A stretch of 64,000 bases of DNA from Gigaspora margarita (GCA_009809945.1 WTPW01000068.1:224889-288888), one strand, 5' to 3'; positions 24,209 to 35,679 are shown, counted from the first letter of the stretch. Notes: generated by a model not told the origin, from the letters alone. Numbers and translations are program-made.

Positions 24209-24345
24209 TATTGGATATAGAAAATAGCAGAAAATTTTTTTCATCGGAGTTAATATCACTCATGTGCTGCGTAGCAGCACATGGGAGTGATATTAATTCT
24301 AATGAAAAAAATTTCCTGTTATTTTTCATCGTACGCCCAATATCT
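24209..24345. repeat. Long hairpin
   Basis: Arms of about 55 bp centred near 24268 include gttaatatcactcatgtgct on the left and its complement on the right, with outer aaatttttttcat / atgaaaaaaattt. A few mismatches; no coding sense on either strand. Confidence 0.8.
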
Positions 24346-24790
24346 TATAATTATAAAACCAATATACTTATTTTATAATAATTATGGATATTTTTTACTT
24401 TAAAATTATCAAGTTGTACAGTATAAACTATTATACAATACAGGCAATATTATTCAAATTTGATACTATAATATAAAATTTTATTGACTAAAACTTGATA
24501 AATAATAATGAAAGATAAATAGCAAAAGCGCATATTTTACATAATTTGTAATTTAATGCATAATCATAAGGGGCGTGCCATTTATCATGTGATTTATACC
24601 ATGGATACATGGGTCAGGGTAGTGATCACGTCTATATATAATATATATAATATATATATTACTTTTTTTTTTTTTTTTATCACTTTACAACCTTGCACTA
24701 ATTTATTAGAAGTTATTTATATACAAGATACAAAAACTATTTCTAACAATAATATTAGGCTAATACCTGACAACTCTACTAGTGCCCAGG

Positions 24791-25726
24791 TAGGGTTTGC
24801 AATGGGCCGGGCCAAACCCGACAATTTGTGGGTTGGGCCGGGCCTGGGCCCAAATTTTAGGCCCGTGATTAATTGGCCGGGCTTGGGTTGGGCTTGAAAA
24901 ATAATGGGCCGAGACTGGGCCCAAATTTTTAAGCCCGTAATTAATTGGGCCGGGCTTGGGTTGGGCTTGTAAAATAATGGGCCGGGCCCGGGTATTATAA
25001 AGAGGCCCGATAAAACCCAGTAATACCCATTAAAAATATATAGCTCCTATTGATTAAAAATTGATCCTAGTTAATTTGGTAAGGTTTGTAATTTTAGTAT
25101 AATATAGCATAATAGATTCAAGAATATGTTATTTAACATTTTAATGATTAAGTTATCTATAGAATATAATTATCTTAGTGTTCCAAATTGAAAATTGATT
25201 TAGTTGCTAAGTTGCCAACTAATCAATAATAATTTTATTAGACAATTAATCAATTGGCAATAATTAATCAATTAATTAATTAATCAATTAGTTGGTCAAT
25301 TAGTTGATATCATTAACTAGTTGTTTCATAGTAGCTATGCAATTATATCTAAGCCATTTTGATATACTAACTAATTTAATTAGTCATTTAATCAATTAAT
25401 TAACTAACTAATTAATTAATTAGTTGACTATAATACTATTTGCAAATTATGAATTGGCCGGCTTGGGTTAGACAGACTTGGATTGAACTGGACTTGAGTT
25501 GGGCCGGGCCGGGCTTGAGTTGGGCAGGTTTGGGTTGGGCTGGGCTTGGGTTGGGCCGGGCTTGGTTGGGCCGGGCTTGAGTTGGGCTGAGCTAAGCTTG
25601 GGCCGGGTTTGGGCTTATATTTCAAGCCCGTGATGAATTGGGCTGGGCTTGGGTTGGGTTTATAATTCAATGGGCCGGGCTTGGGTTTGGGTAAACCCGG
25701 CCCGACCCGGCCCATTGAGAACCCTA
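24791..25726 (-). mobile_element. Non-autonomous hAT-like element, GGCCC-rich ends (copy 2)
   Basis: The ends are tagggtttgcaatgggccgg and, as reverse complement, tagggttctcaatgggccgg. It is flanked by a perfect 8-bp duplication, tgcccagg (24783-24790 and 25727-25734). It is the inverse orientation of 7782-8733 and aligns with it end to end, with fewer C-to-T changes in the ggcccggg repeats, so this copy looks younger. No transposase; open frames inside are repeat translations. Confidence 0.92.
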
Positions 25727-25734
25727 TGCCCAGG

Positions 25735-26640
25735 TATGGTTGTTGCACTGATATTTGTTAGTCTCTAAGCCATATATGACATCACTCATATATTTTTTCG
25801 AGAACATATCCAGGTTCTCAGCTACCTCTTCATAGACCATTCCTTCAAAAACTTCATCTCTGAGCTACTTATAAAGATGAATAAAAAAAAGGAAAAAAAA
25901 TAAAAGGGGAAAGTACAACTAAACGAAAACCTACAAACAAAACCAAAATAAAAAAAAAGAAAAAGACAAAGTAAAAGAGAAGAACAAAAATAAAGTCATG
26001 AAAAAACAGAAAATGAAGGCGTTAATACATCTAAACGCTAAACGATAAAAATTATATAATACTGCGCAAGGAATCACCTCGCCTAGTATTATAATGTATA
26101 AAGAAAGTTCTAGAATTTATTTCCTCCAATCAACCAACTCCTATGCGTTACAACTTCATTACACGTTATTCCTGTTTACAACTTCACGTGCTTTCTTCCC
26201 GATTAGGATAGGAACAACAATGTTGATCTTTTGGAGAGGGTACGCCGAATTTCCCACTTTTTTGCCAAAATTCTAGTCGAAAAAAGCTCAGCGAGAATGT
26301 GGTAGAAGGGGTTCGTAAATTTCCTCTTGGACTTGCATCAAAAAACCTTAAGAAGGGTATTTAAAAAACTCATTTCCTTTTAGTTTACCGCCTGGCCAAC
26401 CAAGGTATCTTCGTCGACAGAAGGTTTAACCTCTACCAGAATTTCTTGTACCAAGGGCGCCTACTGCTAGTTATCTTGTACAACTGACGCTTCTGGCTTG
26501 CATGCCGAACATATAAAGGAGTCCCACTTAATAGTGTTGATCTTTATATGAACCGATGTATTAAGTTGCTTCGTCTATTACTAAAAGAAATTTTTTGTTT
26601 TATGTTTGCTTAGAATTTTGGTGCAAGTGATCGTTGGGAA
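25735..26640 (-). pseudogene. Decayed coding sequence of unknown function
   Basis: Minus-strand segments read like real protein but with several stops: IKINTIKWDSFICSACKPEA (about 26550-26490), APLVQEILVEVKPSVDEDTL, then FGKKVGNSAYPLQKINIVV (about 26250-26200), and near 25850-25740 EGMVYEEVAENLDMFSKKY. The last stretch continues in frame across the hAT at 24791-25726 into sequence at 24783-24700 once the hAT and one duplication are removed. Family unknown; it may be the former transposase or cargo of the 4.8-kb TIR element. Confidence 0.4.
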
Positions 26641-26748
26641 GAGTGAGTTGAACTACAAAGTTTTTTTGAATATATATATTACATTATATACGGTATATAA
26701 TATATATATAATATATATATTATTTAATATTAAGTAACTTCTTTTCTA

Positions 26749-27017
26749 CCAGTCCTTTTAGGTGATTTTACTACCAAAATGTTCGTCTCAATGAGACGAT
26801 TCTAACAAGCCCAAAATCATTAAAATCCAATCACAGGGTCACAAGATCGTTAAGGTTTTGCATTTTTATACATAGATATATTAAAATTTATATATATAAT
26901 AATACACAACCTTAGCGATCTTGTGACCCTGTGATTGGATTTTAATGATTTTGGGCTTGTTAGAATCGTCTCATTGAGACGAACATTTTAGTAGTAAAAT
27001 CAACCAAAACGGACTAG
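26749..27017. mobile_element. Foldback MITE with TA target duplication (269 bp)
   Basis: Arms of about 115 bp: ccagtccttttaggtgattt on the left and, as reverse complement, ctagtccgttttggttgatt on the right, continuing through aatgttcgtctcaatgagac. The element is flanked by ta on both sides, compatible with Tc1/mariner-type mobilisation. It lies in an AT-repeat context, so the TA call is weak. Confidence 0.65.
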
Positions 27018-27238
27018 TATATCAAGAGTTATTTAATATTATATATATTTATATAATATATTATAAATATTAGTCGTTATATTAACCAATCAGAATTGAG
27101 ATTAGGTGATCACACCATACATGGATGGGGGTGGCTATTAAATAAAAAATATTACGTGATAAATATAGAGATAGGCAAAATAGTATTTTTCTACACCATG
27201 CATGCACATGGTATGCTGCATGCATGCATGCATGCATG

Positions 27239-27516
27239 CAGTGTTGTACGTTTTGGCTGTCCACAGCCTTTTTGGCTTGTTCACGTCCAAAATTGTCCAA
27301 ACGTCCAAGATTGTCCAAAGCTTGTCAGGCTTTAATAATTAATAAATCTATTTAAAAAATATATAAATATATATTTTTTTAGATGCTGAACACATTCCAG
27401 TTAAAATTAAAATAGGTTATCTTAATAAAATTTTAAGTAATTTTACTTTATTTAATTGTCCAAAATTGTCCAACATTGTCCAAATCATTGTCCAAAGCTG
27501 TCCCGTGACAACACTG
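27239..27516. mobile_element. hAT-like MITE (278 bp) with ttgtccaaa subterminal repeats
   Basis: The ends are cagtgttgt and acaacactg, flanked by catgcatg on each side (8 bp; the surrounding DNA is a catg repeat, which makes this match less informative). Both ends carry clustered ttgtccaaa motifs, about nine in all, typical of transposase-binding subterminal repeats of hAT elements. Confidence 0.7.
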
Positions 27517-27559
27517 CATGCATGCATATATGCATGCATGTTCTATGCATTATAGCTAA

Positions 27560-29150
27560 TTCTGGTCAGAAGTCTGCAAACTAGTCTGAGTCTAAATATT
27601 TTATATATATTTTTTGATGCTGAACAAGTTTACTTAGTGCAAGAAGTAAGAATTAATTAGTAAAAATTTGTGAATCATAAGATTTTATAGAATTTTATTA
27701 ATAAAATTTTACNAAATCTTATGATNNACAAAACTTTACTAATTAATTCTAACTTAATTCACTAAGTAAACTTGTTAAGCACCTAAAAATACATTAAATC
27801 GGCAAAGTTGTTTTTATTTTACTTAAATTTGGAGAAAATATGCATAATTTTGGAATTTTGATCAAAAAAGTCAAATTTAAGCATCTTTTCTCCAAATTTC
27901 AAGTAATATAAAAACAACCCTGCCAATTTAATGTATTTTTAGGTGCTGAACAAGTTTACTTAGTGCATTAAGTTAGAATTAATTAGTAAGATCTTGTGAG
28001 TTATAAGCTTTTATTTAATTTTATTAGTAAAATTTTACAAAATCTTAAAATTCACAAATTTTTATTAATTAATTTAACAAAACGCACTAAGTAAATTTGT
28101 TCATCACCTAAAAATACATTAAATCGGCAGAGTTGTTTTTATTTTACTTGAAATTTGGAGAAAAGATGCATAATTTTGAATTTTTGATCAAAAAAGTCAA
28201 ATTTAAACATCTTTTCTTCAAATTTCAAGTAAAATAAAACAACCCTGCCGATTTAATGTATTTTTAGGTGCTGAACAAGTTTACTTAGTGCATTAAGTTA
28301 GAATTAATTAATAAAATTTTTGAATCATAAGATTTTATAGAATTTTATTAGTAAAATTTTACAAAATCTTAAAATTCACAAATTTTTATTAATTAATTCT
28401 AACAAAACGCACTAAGTAAACTTGTTCAGCACCTATAAATACATTAAATCGGCAGGGTTGTTTTTATTTTGCTTGAAATTTGGAGAAACGATGCATGATT
28501 TTGAGTTTTTGATCAAAAAAGTCAAATTTAAGCATCTTTTCTTCAAATGTCAAGTAAAATAAAAACTACCTTGCTGATTTAATGTATTTTTAGGTGCTGA
28601 ACAAGTTTACTTAGTGCGTTTTGTTAGAATTAATTAATAAAATTTGTGAATTTTAAGATTTTGTNAAATTTTACTAATAAAATTCTATAAAATCTTATGA
28701 TTCACAAAATTTTACTAATTAATTCTAACTTAATGCACTAAGTAAACTTGTTCAGAACCTAAAAATACATTAAATCAGCAGGGTTTTTTATTTTACTTGA
28801 AATTTGGAGAAAAGATGCTTAAATTTGATTTTTTTTTTGATCAAAAATCCAAAATTATGCATCTTTTCTCCAAATTTCAAGTAAAATAAAAACAATCCTA
28901 TTGATTTAATGTATTTTTAGGTGCTGAACAAGTTTACTTAGTGTGTTTTGTTAGAATTAATTAATAAAAATTTGTGAATTTTAANATTTTGTAAAATTTT
29001 ATTAATAAAATTCTATAAAATCTTAAGATTCACAAAATTTTACTAATTAATTCTAACTTTATGTACTAAGTAAGCTTGATCAGCACAAAAAAATATATAT
29101 AAAAATATTCAGATTTAGTTAGTTTGCATACTTAAGTTTGAGTCTGGTCT
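27560..29150. repeat. Palindromic tandem array with ~326 bp period
   Basis: The motif gctgaacaagtttacttagt recurs at about 27618, 27944, 28269, 28595 and 28923 (steps of 325-328 bp). Each unit contains two inverted repeats: one around aattaattagtaaaatttg, the other around ggagaaaagatgcataattt joined to its complement. The outer ends at 27560-27640 and 29060-29150 are also inverted with respect to each other, so the whole array is symmetrical. Isolated N bases at 27712, 27726-27727, 28665 and 28985 mark ambiguous assembly. Confidence 0.85.
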
Positions 29151-29569
29151 AAAGTTTGAAATTAATAAATTTTAGAATCTGAGTTTGGTCTGATCCCAGA
29201 TTAGACTCAGATTGGACCAGACCTGAACTGGATCTAGAAGTATTAGTTACACCAAGATAGTTATTTTAGTAGCAAAATTATAAAGTTATTTATTATCAAT
29301 TATTTTTTTTGTATAGGCATATTAGTATTAAATTGCTTAGACCATGCGCATGCATGCATGCATCATGCGCATGGTGCTCATCTCTAGATAAATGGCACGC
29401 CCCTAAGCATAATTTAAGCAAAAAATTCACATAATTTGTATAATTTGTAATTTGGTGCATGCATAATTTGGCTTAAATTATTGCATAATCCTAGACACTC
29501 TAGACCGGAGATTGATTAATCACATGACCTAAAAAATCTCACCTATATCTTGTATCTGTCAACAGACTT

Positions 29570-30900
29570 ACCATCTTCTAATTTGTAGGTAACAAATCTT
29601 AAAAGTAACAGTTTTTTTTTTAGATATATAATGATCTTTTTGATCTTTTATCCACGTTTGCCTTGTGTTTTGGGAGGGTTGTAAAAGTTTTATATTATAT
29701 TTCTGAAAGTATTCAGGATATATTATATTCTCAAATTCTCTATTTTTAGATTGATCAAAGTACTTATCAATTGCGTCATCTGAGTATGATTTTTCTTCTT
29801 TTTTACCTTTATTTTCTTCTTTGCTAACTTGTAGATATATAGATTTCACTACTCTGACATGTAAATTTGATGGTGCTGAGAGAAGGTATTGAACTGAGAT
29901 GGTTGATTTTGTTATCTGATATTGAAGAAGTAATATTATTAATTTCATCGATCCAAGTCTTCTTGCTTGTATATGAGTTTGATAACTGTCTTGGTTTTTA
30001 ATATTGAATGTTTCTGAAAGTTTAGGTTTTGTTACATATTTTGTGACATATTTAGTGAACCCTGTTGTAGTTATGTACTGGTGGCCTGCTAGATTAATAA
30101 TATCTGCGGATGTTATAGTACTATCCACTAATTCTCTTCTTGTTCTTCTGTATATGTATCTTAATGAATGATTATTCCTATTTGTAGTACTTGAAAGTGG
30201 TTGAGAGAATCCTTTTCTGCAGATTACTCCTGTTGGTTCTGAACCTCAACACTTATCTTGGTGATATCTGTGTCGAAATAATTAATTAATTTAAAAGTTA
30301 TATTTTTTTTCTTTTGTTGTTTAATTTTTTTTTATTATTAATTATATTTCTTTTTTAAAGATATAGAAAGCATTTACATGTGTTCGGTATATGTAGATAA
30401 ATGCAAATTATTTAGTTTATTTTAATATAGCATATTACTAACCTATGAACTTGATAGGCTGTAACTAATTAGTATAGTTCTGGTTCTTGAATTGGGTCTA
30501 GTATGTTAGCTCTAATTGTATTTTTTTTGATTAATTCTTGAATTTTTACGCTTGTATAAGCAAAACCATGTGTGTGTATAGTGCCTCTTTTGAAATTTGT
30601 TGTGTTCAAAATAGTTTTCAAATTTTTCCCATTGTGTAATGTTTCATTTTTTTACAATTTATTTCTAATATTAGTGAGCTTGTGGTTATAGAATAAATAT
30701 ACATGTAATGGGCGATTGGTTGGTAACGGGTCTCCATTATCAGTCATTAATAGAATATTTTTAAGGTGATCCCACTTATCCTCTGCTATTGTCATCGTGT
30801 AGAAGATTTGTGGTAAACTATAAGTTCGAAGTATTATGTTTACTTGGAGTTCTTTTTTTTGAAATAAGGAGCTGCTGTTCTAAGGCTTGATCTTATAGTG
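29570..30900 (-). pseudogene. Helitron RepHel: Rep (HUH endonuclease) part
   Basis: Minus-strand reading yields LKNILLMTDNGDPLPTNRP (about 30755-30700), then RGTIHTHGFAY near 30590-30560, whose HTH is the His-hydrophobic-His metal-binding motif of HUH endonucleases. Next comes FTKYVTKYVTK (about 30060), containing the YxxKY catalytic-tyrosine motif, followed by QARRLGSMKL and VQYLLSAPSNLHVR. This order and spacing match Helitron Rep. Frames are broken between blocks. The gene runs on into the helicase at 20436, from which it is cut off by the 9.1-kb Mutator-like stack. Confidence 0.75.
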
Positions 30901-31399
30901 GTTGTTGTTATTTCGTTGATTATTAGTTGACCAGTATATATACTTTTACCTATAATAGGATTATAATGAAAGTTTATTTAATGTTAATAGGTTGTATAAG
31001 TTTTATATATTTTTTTTGTATTTGTTTATATATTTGTATTTATATACACATGTACATATTTATTTTTTTTTAGGTTTTATAGTACGAATATTAATTATAT
31101 ATCTATAATTTTGATACGAATATAATAATTGGGTACATATAGCAAAAATTAGTAAGTACTTATTAGATCGGCTCTTGTTAGATAGTGTTCTCAAGATATA
31201 TTTTTTTATTTGAGAACTCTACAATTATATTGAAAATTATATTTTTTTTCAAGGTTCATATATGACCAGTGTGGCCAGTACCAATACAACCTGAACCTTG
31301 AATTAGAACAAAGCATTTGGAGTTTTATATATTTTCCATAGCTTTCTGTGCCTGTTTATAAGTCAAATTAACTACATAAATTGGCATAGTGACCTTTTC

Positions 31400-32310
31400 C
31401 AGTAGAGAAAAGATCAGGAAAGATTAATGCTTCGAGATCAGGATTACTATAAGGAATTGGTAATTTTAAGTTTTAAGATTTAAAAATCCTACCATAAGTC
31501 TTCTATATCTATGATCTTTGTTATGAGTTTTCGGTGAGAACTCAGTATTAGGAATTACAATATTGGGAATAGAATTGCTACTTCATATGGAACTAGTATT
31601 TGAATTTTCATCAGAATGTCATGTGAAAGGTAAAGAAATAGATAAAGGATTTGATGCTAACAGAGGATTAATATTAGGCAAATTTTAGTATTGTTAGTAT
31701 ATTGGATTATTTCTTTTTAACCAATTGCTTGCTACAGGAAGAGTCACATGATACCAATTTGCTAGTTCGTTAATGTTTAAAAAAGCACCTATCATACCAG
31801 AGTATAGTTCAAGGGCATGTCTATTTTTGCTCAAGAGAAAATTATCTTTTAAGAATCGATAAGTGGTATAAGGATTTGAACCCAGAGTATGACCCAATGA
31901 GCATGTTATGTGAATAGGTGAGAGATGTTTTCTATAGTTTATCAGTACTTGACTTATTTCCTGAGGTACAGCAGATAAAATGGGCGAGAATCTTCTAGTT
32001 CTGGGATGCTTGTAGTTTTAACAAATGGCTACTTTGGTAGGTTTATTAGGTTGATTACTAAGGTAAATAGGTGTATCAGGGAATGCTATTGGCAGAGTAT
32101 AGTCTTCTTCAGGAATATGTGATCCATTGAGTGGATGATTTGAACATTAAAATCAAGTAGTAGCAACAGGGTATATAAGGATAGTCTTTTAAAATTTTTG
32201 ATTCAAATTCACGAAGAAGTCTGTTTAATAATGGGGATGGCCTCTAGGGTAAAAAGATTAAAAGTTGATCGACTATTTGAACATTATGTTCAGGTAATGT
32301 TTTATTATTT
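31400..32310 (-). pseudogene. Helitron RepHel: N-terminal region upstream of Rep
   Basis: Minus-strand segments PEEDYTLPIAFPDTPIYLSN, RRFSPILSAVPQEISQVLI, then SLGHTLGSNPYTTYRFL and HALELYSGMIGAFLNINEL resemble the region that precedes Rep in fungal RepHel proteins, with one TAA in frame near 32030. Together with the Rep and helicase blocks this gives roughly 4.6 kb of gene once insertions are removed, a usual RepHel length. Confidence 0.5.
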
Positions 32311-33206
32311 ATTCCTAATCTGTTTACTTCATCACAATAAATATAAAAATGAAATATATGATCACTTTTAACAGTTAGATTGTTTTTGTTTGGGTCAGAT
32401 AAAATAATATTCGCATAATTATGGATAGAATATCACTGATAATATAACCTTTAGCTTTTCTCATATTATACAAGAATTTATTATAATAGGTAGTATTATA
32501 TATTGTTTATTTAGGTTTTTTTAGTAATTTTTTTTGGTAGAGAAAATTTAAAAGATACAACTTTGTTCCAATATCAGGTTTTTAAAGTGTTTTTTTTTAA
32601 ATTAGGTTTAATAATCAATATGATCAATTTTATTTATATATCATATTGTTATTTTTTTTATTTGTTAAAAGAAAATTAAATGATATAATTTTGTTGCGAT
32701 ATTGGTTTTTAATAAGTGTTTTTTTTTATCTGATTCAATAATTAATCTGATAATTTTACTTATTGTATCAGTAAATTTTTTTCTTTGTTAGAAAAAATTT
32801 TAACAATACAAATTTATTGTGATATCAGCGATCTTTTTTTAATTATTAGGTTTAATAATAATCAATTTGATTAATTTGATTTACATATTGGATTATCAAA
32901 TCTTTGAAATTACAGGTATGATTTCTGCAATTTATTTTATAAACTAATTATATTAAGTGGTAATTCGCAGTTAAAGGATCAAAATTTCATAGTAAAAATC
33001 AGTGGAGTTTTACTAATTGTCTTATATAGAAGTGGAATGCCATACATTTCCAATCATAATAAAAAACCTATAGAAAACAATCAACAAATACATATATCGT
33101 GTTATATACTAATGTGATTTGAATGTTTTAACTATTATTAGAATCAGAAAAGTTGGTTTTGCAAAGTTTAATTAGAAATAAGATAAAAAATTTATTATGT
33201 ATTTAT
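32311..33206. other. AT-rich spacer upstream of the Helitron gene
   Basis: Contains three diverged repeats of a segment with ttgttgcgatatyggtttttaat and ttaataatcaat (about 32530-32650, 32680-32760, 32800-32890). No gene seen. Confidence 0.45.
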
Positions 33207-33422
33207 TAGAGCTTCGATCCTATTTTTGATGGGCAATCCGGATTCTATTAAATCTGAATTGAATCCGTATTAGATTACATATAAAGCTAGCTTTTTAGCA
33301 CGTCCTTAGATCTATTATTTAAGTTCTTTGACCAATCTAAGTAAAAATCTCTGATCTGGATATCTGCATCTATTTGGATTTAAAGACCAATTTGGATAGT
33401 CGGATTAAGGATCGAAGCTCTA
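33207..33422. mobile_element. hAT-like MITE (216 bp), perfect 8-bp duplication
   Basis: The ends are tagagcttcgatcc and ggatcgaagctcta, flanked by gtatttat on both sides (33199-33206 and 33423-33430). The interior carries tggat/atcca-type motifs. Too short to encode protein. Confidence 0.88.
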
Positions 33423-33519
33423 GTATTTATAATATGGATAGTATAAATGATATGAATAAAATGTTATAAGGAATATACTAGTTTTTTTCCATATTTTTTT
33501 ATGTATATTTTTTTACTTA

Positions 33520-33710
33520 TTAAGGAGAGCTTGTACTCTCATACCCTTCAGCATCTTGTTGAATAGCTTTAGTTTCTTCTTCTGGGAAATGATCTTTGGT
33601 ATAATCCTCTACTCGGGTATATAAGTATTTTGTGTGCTTTTTGTTTGTTTGATTCTGTTTATCAGCAATTCTGTATTTTTGGTAACTGGATTTAAATTTG
33701 CTTTTTATTA
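33520..33710 (-). CDS. C-terminal exon of an unrecognised protein
   Basis: An open minus-strand frame of about 63 codons ends at a TAA (33520-33522), with a gene-like composition: FKSSYQKYRIADKQNQTNKK, then YLYTRVEDYTKDHFPEEETK and a final DAEGYESTSSP. It has no ATG, and a possible acceptor (taataaaaag) lies at its 5' end, so I read it as a terminal exon. It may belong with the frame at 34014-34631. No family recognised. Confidence 0.35.
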
Positions 33711-34013
33711 GGAAAATAAATAGTTTTTAAATAATTTAGTTTTTTTTTTGAAGTACAATAGTTTAATGTGAGTAGGGTGAAGGATTCGTTATAAATAATA
33801 ATATTATTTTATGAATAGGTGGAATCATTAAGTTAAAGAAAATTAGAAAGCGAATATCTAATCTATTGGTATAATTAATTTAGTTTCTTGGTAAACTACA
33901 ATATTATATATCAGAGTATAGTAATATTAAAAACTACAATTATTAATATTGTTTCGCAGTTTTATAGTTCACCAGGAACTGAATTAATTATAAAATTAAC
34001 TTAAATGTTCGAT

Positions 34014-34631
34014 TTATGTTTTTCTTTCACAACCTAAAATATTTTTAAATATGTATTCTTTTTTATCTTTGATATTATTCATCTTTGACCTTAATCTTTT
34101 CACTCTATTCGATTCTTGTTGGGCTTCTTCATTAGCTTTGTTACTTTCTTTGCGGGTTAAATTTTTAGAAAACAATTTGTCAAATTTTTTTGCCAATTTT
34201 TCTAGATCCTCATTCTTGCATTTTTTATCTTTCGAAGCTTGTTCAATATTACTTGTTTTTGGATTACTTTGATTTGGGTTACTTCATTCAATGATATTGC
34301 AAAGGATGCATACTGATTTCTTTAGGGTAAACAATTCTCTTGCTACAGAAAATATGGGTTGTTATTGGATGGCCTCAGTTATATTCAGAAGCCTACCTGC
34401 TAGTATGTACTTACACAATATTGATATCATAATTTTTGATGACATTACACCATTATAAGCATTTCTTCTAAGTTGAAAAGCAGTAGTTTCACCTTTAATA
34501 GTACTTGCATCTTGAACCTGGCCAGTAAAAATACCAAAAGCAGGTGATATAGAAAGGTCATAAATGGTAGCAAAATTACCCAATGTTAGGATATTCAAGA
34601 GAGTATTCTGTTCTATCATAATCTTAAACAA
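34014..34631 (-). pseudogene. Unrecognised protein frame with two in-frame stops
   Basis: Minus-strand frames at 34631-34362 and 34196-34014 are in the same phase, and the sequence between them reads as protein (for example FSVARELFTLKKSVCILCNI) interrupted only by a TAA and a TGA. The N-terminal part contains GIFTGQVQDASTIKGETTAF. The C-terminal part is highly charged and likely helical (EEAQQESNRVKRLRSKMNNI). Upstream of a Helitron, an accessory or captured gene is conceivable, but I see no known domain. Confidence 0.35.
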
Positions 34632-34695
34632 ATATAAAAAATGAAAAAAAGTAGATTAATATACGATTATATTATCATTTAACAAATACAATTTT

Positions 34696-34775
34696 GGGTG
34701 TAGCGACTTAGGGAAGTTGGTAAGTTGTCACTTCCCAAGCGGCAGATCTAGGGTTCAAATCCCACTGGCGACGCT
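34696..34775 (+). promoter_or_regulatory. tRNA-like head with internal Pol III boxes
   Basis: A box-A-like segment tagcgacttagggaagttgg (34701-34720) and a box-B match ggttcaaatcc (34752-34762) are spaced as in a tRNA gene, ending ggcgacgc. The acceptor arms do not pair well, so this is tRNA-derived rather than a working tRNA. Confidence 0.7.
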
Positions 34776-35679
34776 TTGAAAAATAGACCTGTGTTTTGAT
34801 AACTGCTTCTCATCGATCGGTTGGGTACATTACCTGTAGGCCTTGGTACACCATCTCGAATGGGAGCCTTTGGGCGCACAAATCCAAGGAACTGGAAAAA
34901 TAGAAGCCCGTTTGGCAAGCCCTGAGTAAGGAGGTAGCAAAGATCTTCAACAGTGCTACCAAAGCTAGAATATCGGAAACCAGAGCCAGAGAATCGAATG
35001 ATAAGACCCTCGAGGAGGGGGCCCACCAACCTGGCCGCCAGAGTTACACCAGAGGAAAAGGACCTATGTTTCGGAAGTAGATACCAAGGGAAGAAGGTCA
35101 TATTGACCCTTCCAGGCTATCTGGTTTGGAAGTTTGTGAATCTGGTGTAAGGACCGGTAGAATAGTGAGGTGGGTGCTGGGATTGGAGCGAACCTTGCAA
35201 GGGCAGAAGTAGGTAATGGTAGCGGTTCAGGCAACTCCTGGACTGCAAGTATATAGGTAAAGCTGTAGCATAAGTTACCGAAGTGTAGATGAATACCTGG
35301 TGGGACAGGTACCGCTCTACCAAGTTTCTTCCGAGGATAACAGGACCAGGATTACTTGGCTGGGTCCTAAGGACAACGGATAAGCATCTGGAACTATCTG
35401 ACTGACTAAGTACCAGGACTGTTCCGGTGATACAAGATGGGTTGGCTAGAGGGACATGGATCAGAGAGTTTAAATAGGCAATTCCTGTAGTTGGGTTGCA
35501 GGTATAGCAGCTAGTGTGGAACCTTAGAGCGGACCACTTAAATTAGACACCAAAAGTGTACGTGTAGCTAGTTGGATCCTCGTCAATGTAACAAATGCCA
35601 GTTGACCTCTATGTAGGTTAACCGATGGCCCTAGTATCTTGAATAAAATATCCTGAGTCTCAAGGTGAGCACTTTGAAA

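Larger units (their letters stand above)
24569..29404. mobile_element. Candidate TIR transposon (4.8 kb as found) nested in the 5.9-kb hAT
   Basis: The ends share 18 identical bases, aggggcgtgccatttatc, in inverted orientation. The flanks aatcata and aagcata agree at 6 of 7 positions, so a 7-8 bp target duplication is likely. The interior holds a GGCCC-type hAT, a decayed minus-strand coding region, two MITEs and a palindromic tandem array. Confidence 0.65.
23557..29502. mobile_element. hAT-like element (5.9 kb as found) nested in the Mutator-like element
   Basis: The TIRs share 19 identical bases, tagagtgtctaggattatg, at both ends. The flanks are gaccagag and gaccggag, an 8-bp TSD with one mismatch (23549-23556 and 29503-29510). 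The interior contains the TIR element 24569-29404 and its nested elements, leaving about 1.1 kb of its own AT-rich sequence. No transposase is recognised. Confidence 0.8.
20437..29560. mobile_element. Mutator-like element (9.1 kb as found) with nested insertions
   Basis: The termini form long TIRs: left starts gagagcaccaggatgtaggt, right (reverse complement) starts gacagatacaagatataggt, and both continue gagatttt, tagg, tcatgtga. The 9-mer aacagactt flanks both sides exactly (20428-20436 and 29561-29569). A 9-bp duplication with ends starting GA fits Mutator-like elements. Without the nested hAT (23557-29502), the element would be about 3.2 kb, much of it the palindrome at 20475-21615. No MULE transposase was recognised, although a gap at 22175-22478 hides some sequence. 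It interrupts the Helitron RepHel gene between Rep and helicase. Confidence 0.75.

Noticed and set aside
29120-29240. Additional hAT end (ctgagtttggtctgatcc ... ggaccagacctgaactgg)
   Set aside because: Inverted motifs are present but no paired termini with a target duplication could be found.
34748-35323. ORFs inside the 1-kb retroposon (also 62288-62551)
   Set aside because: Frames are not conserved between the two copies; the element behaves as a non-coding retroposon.
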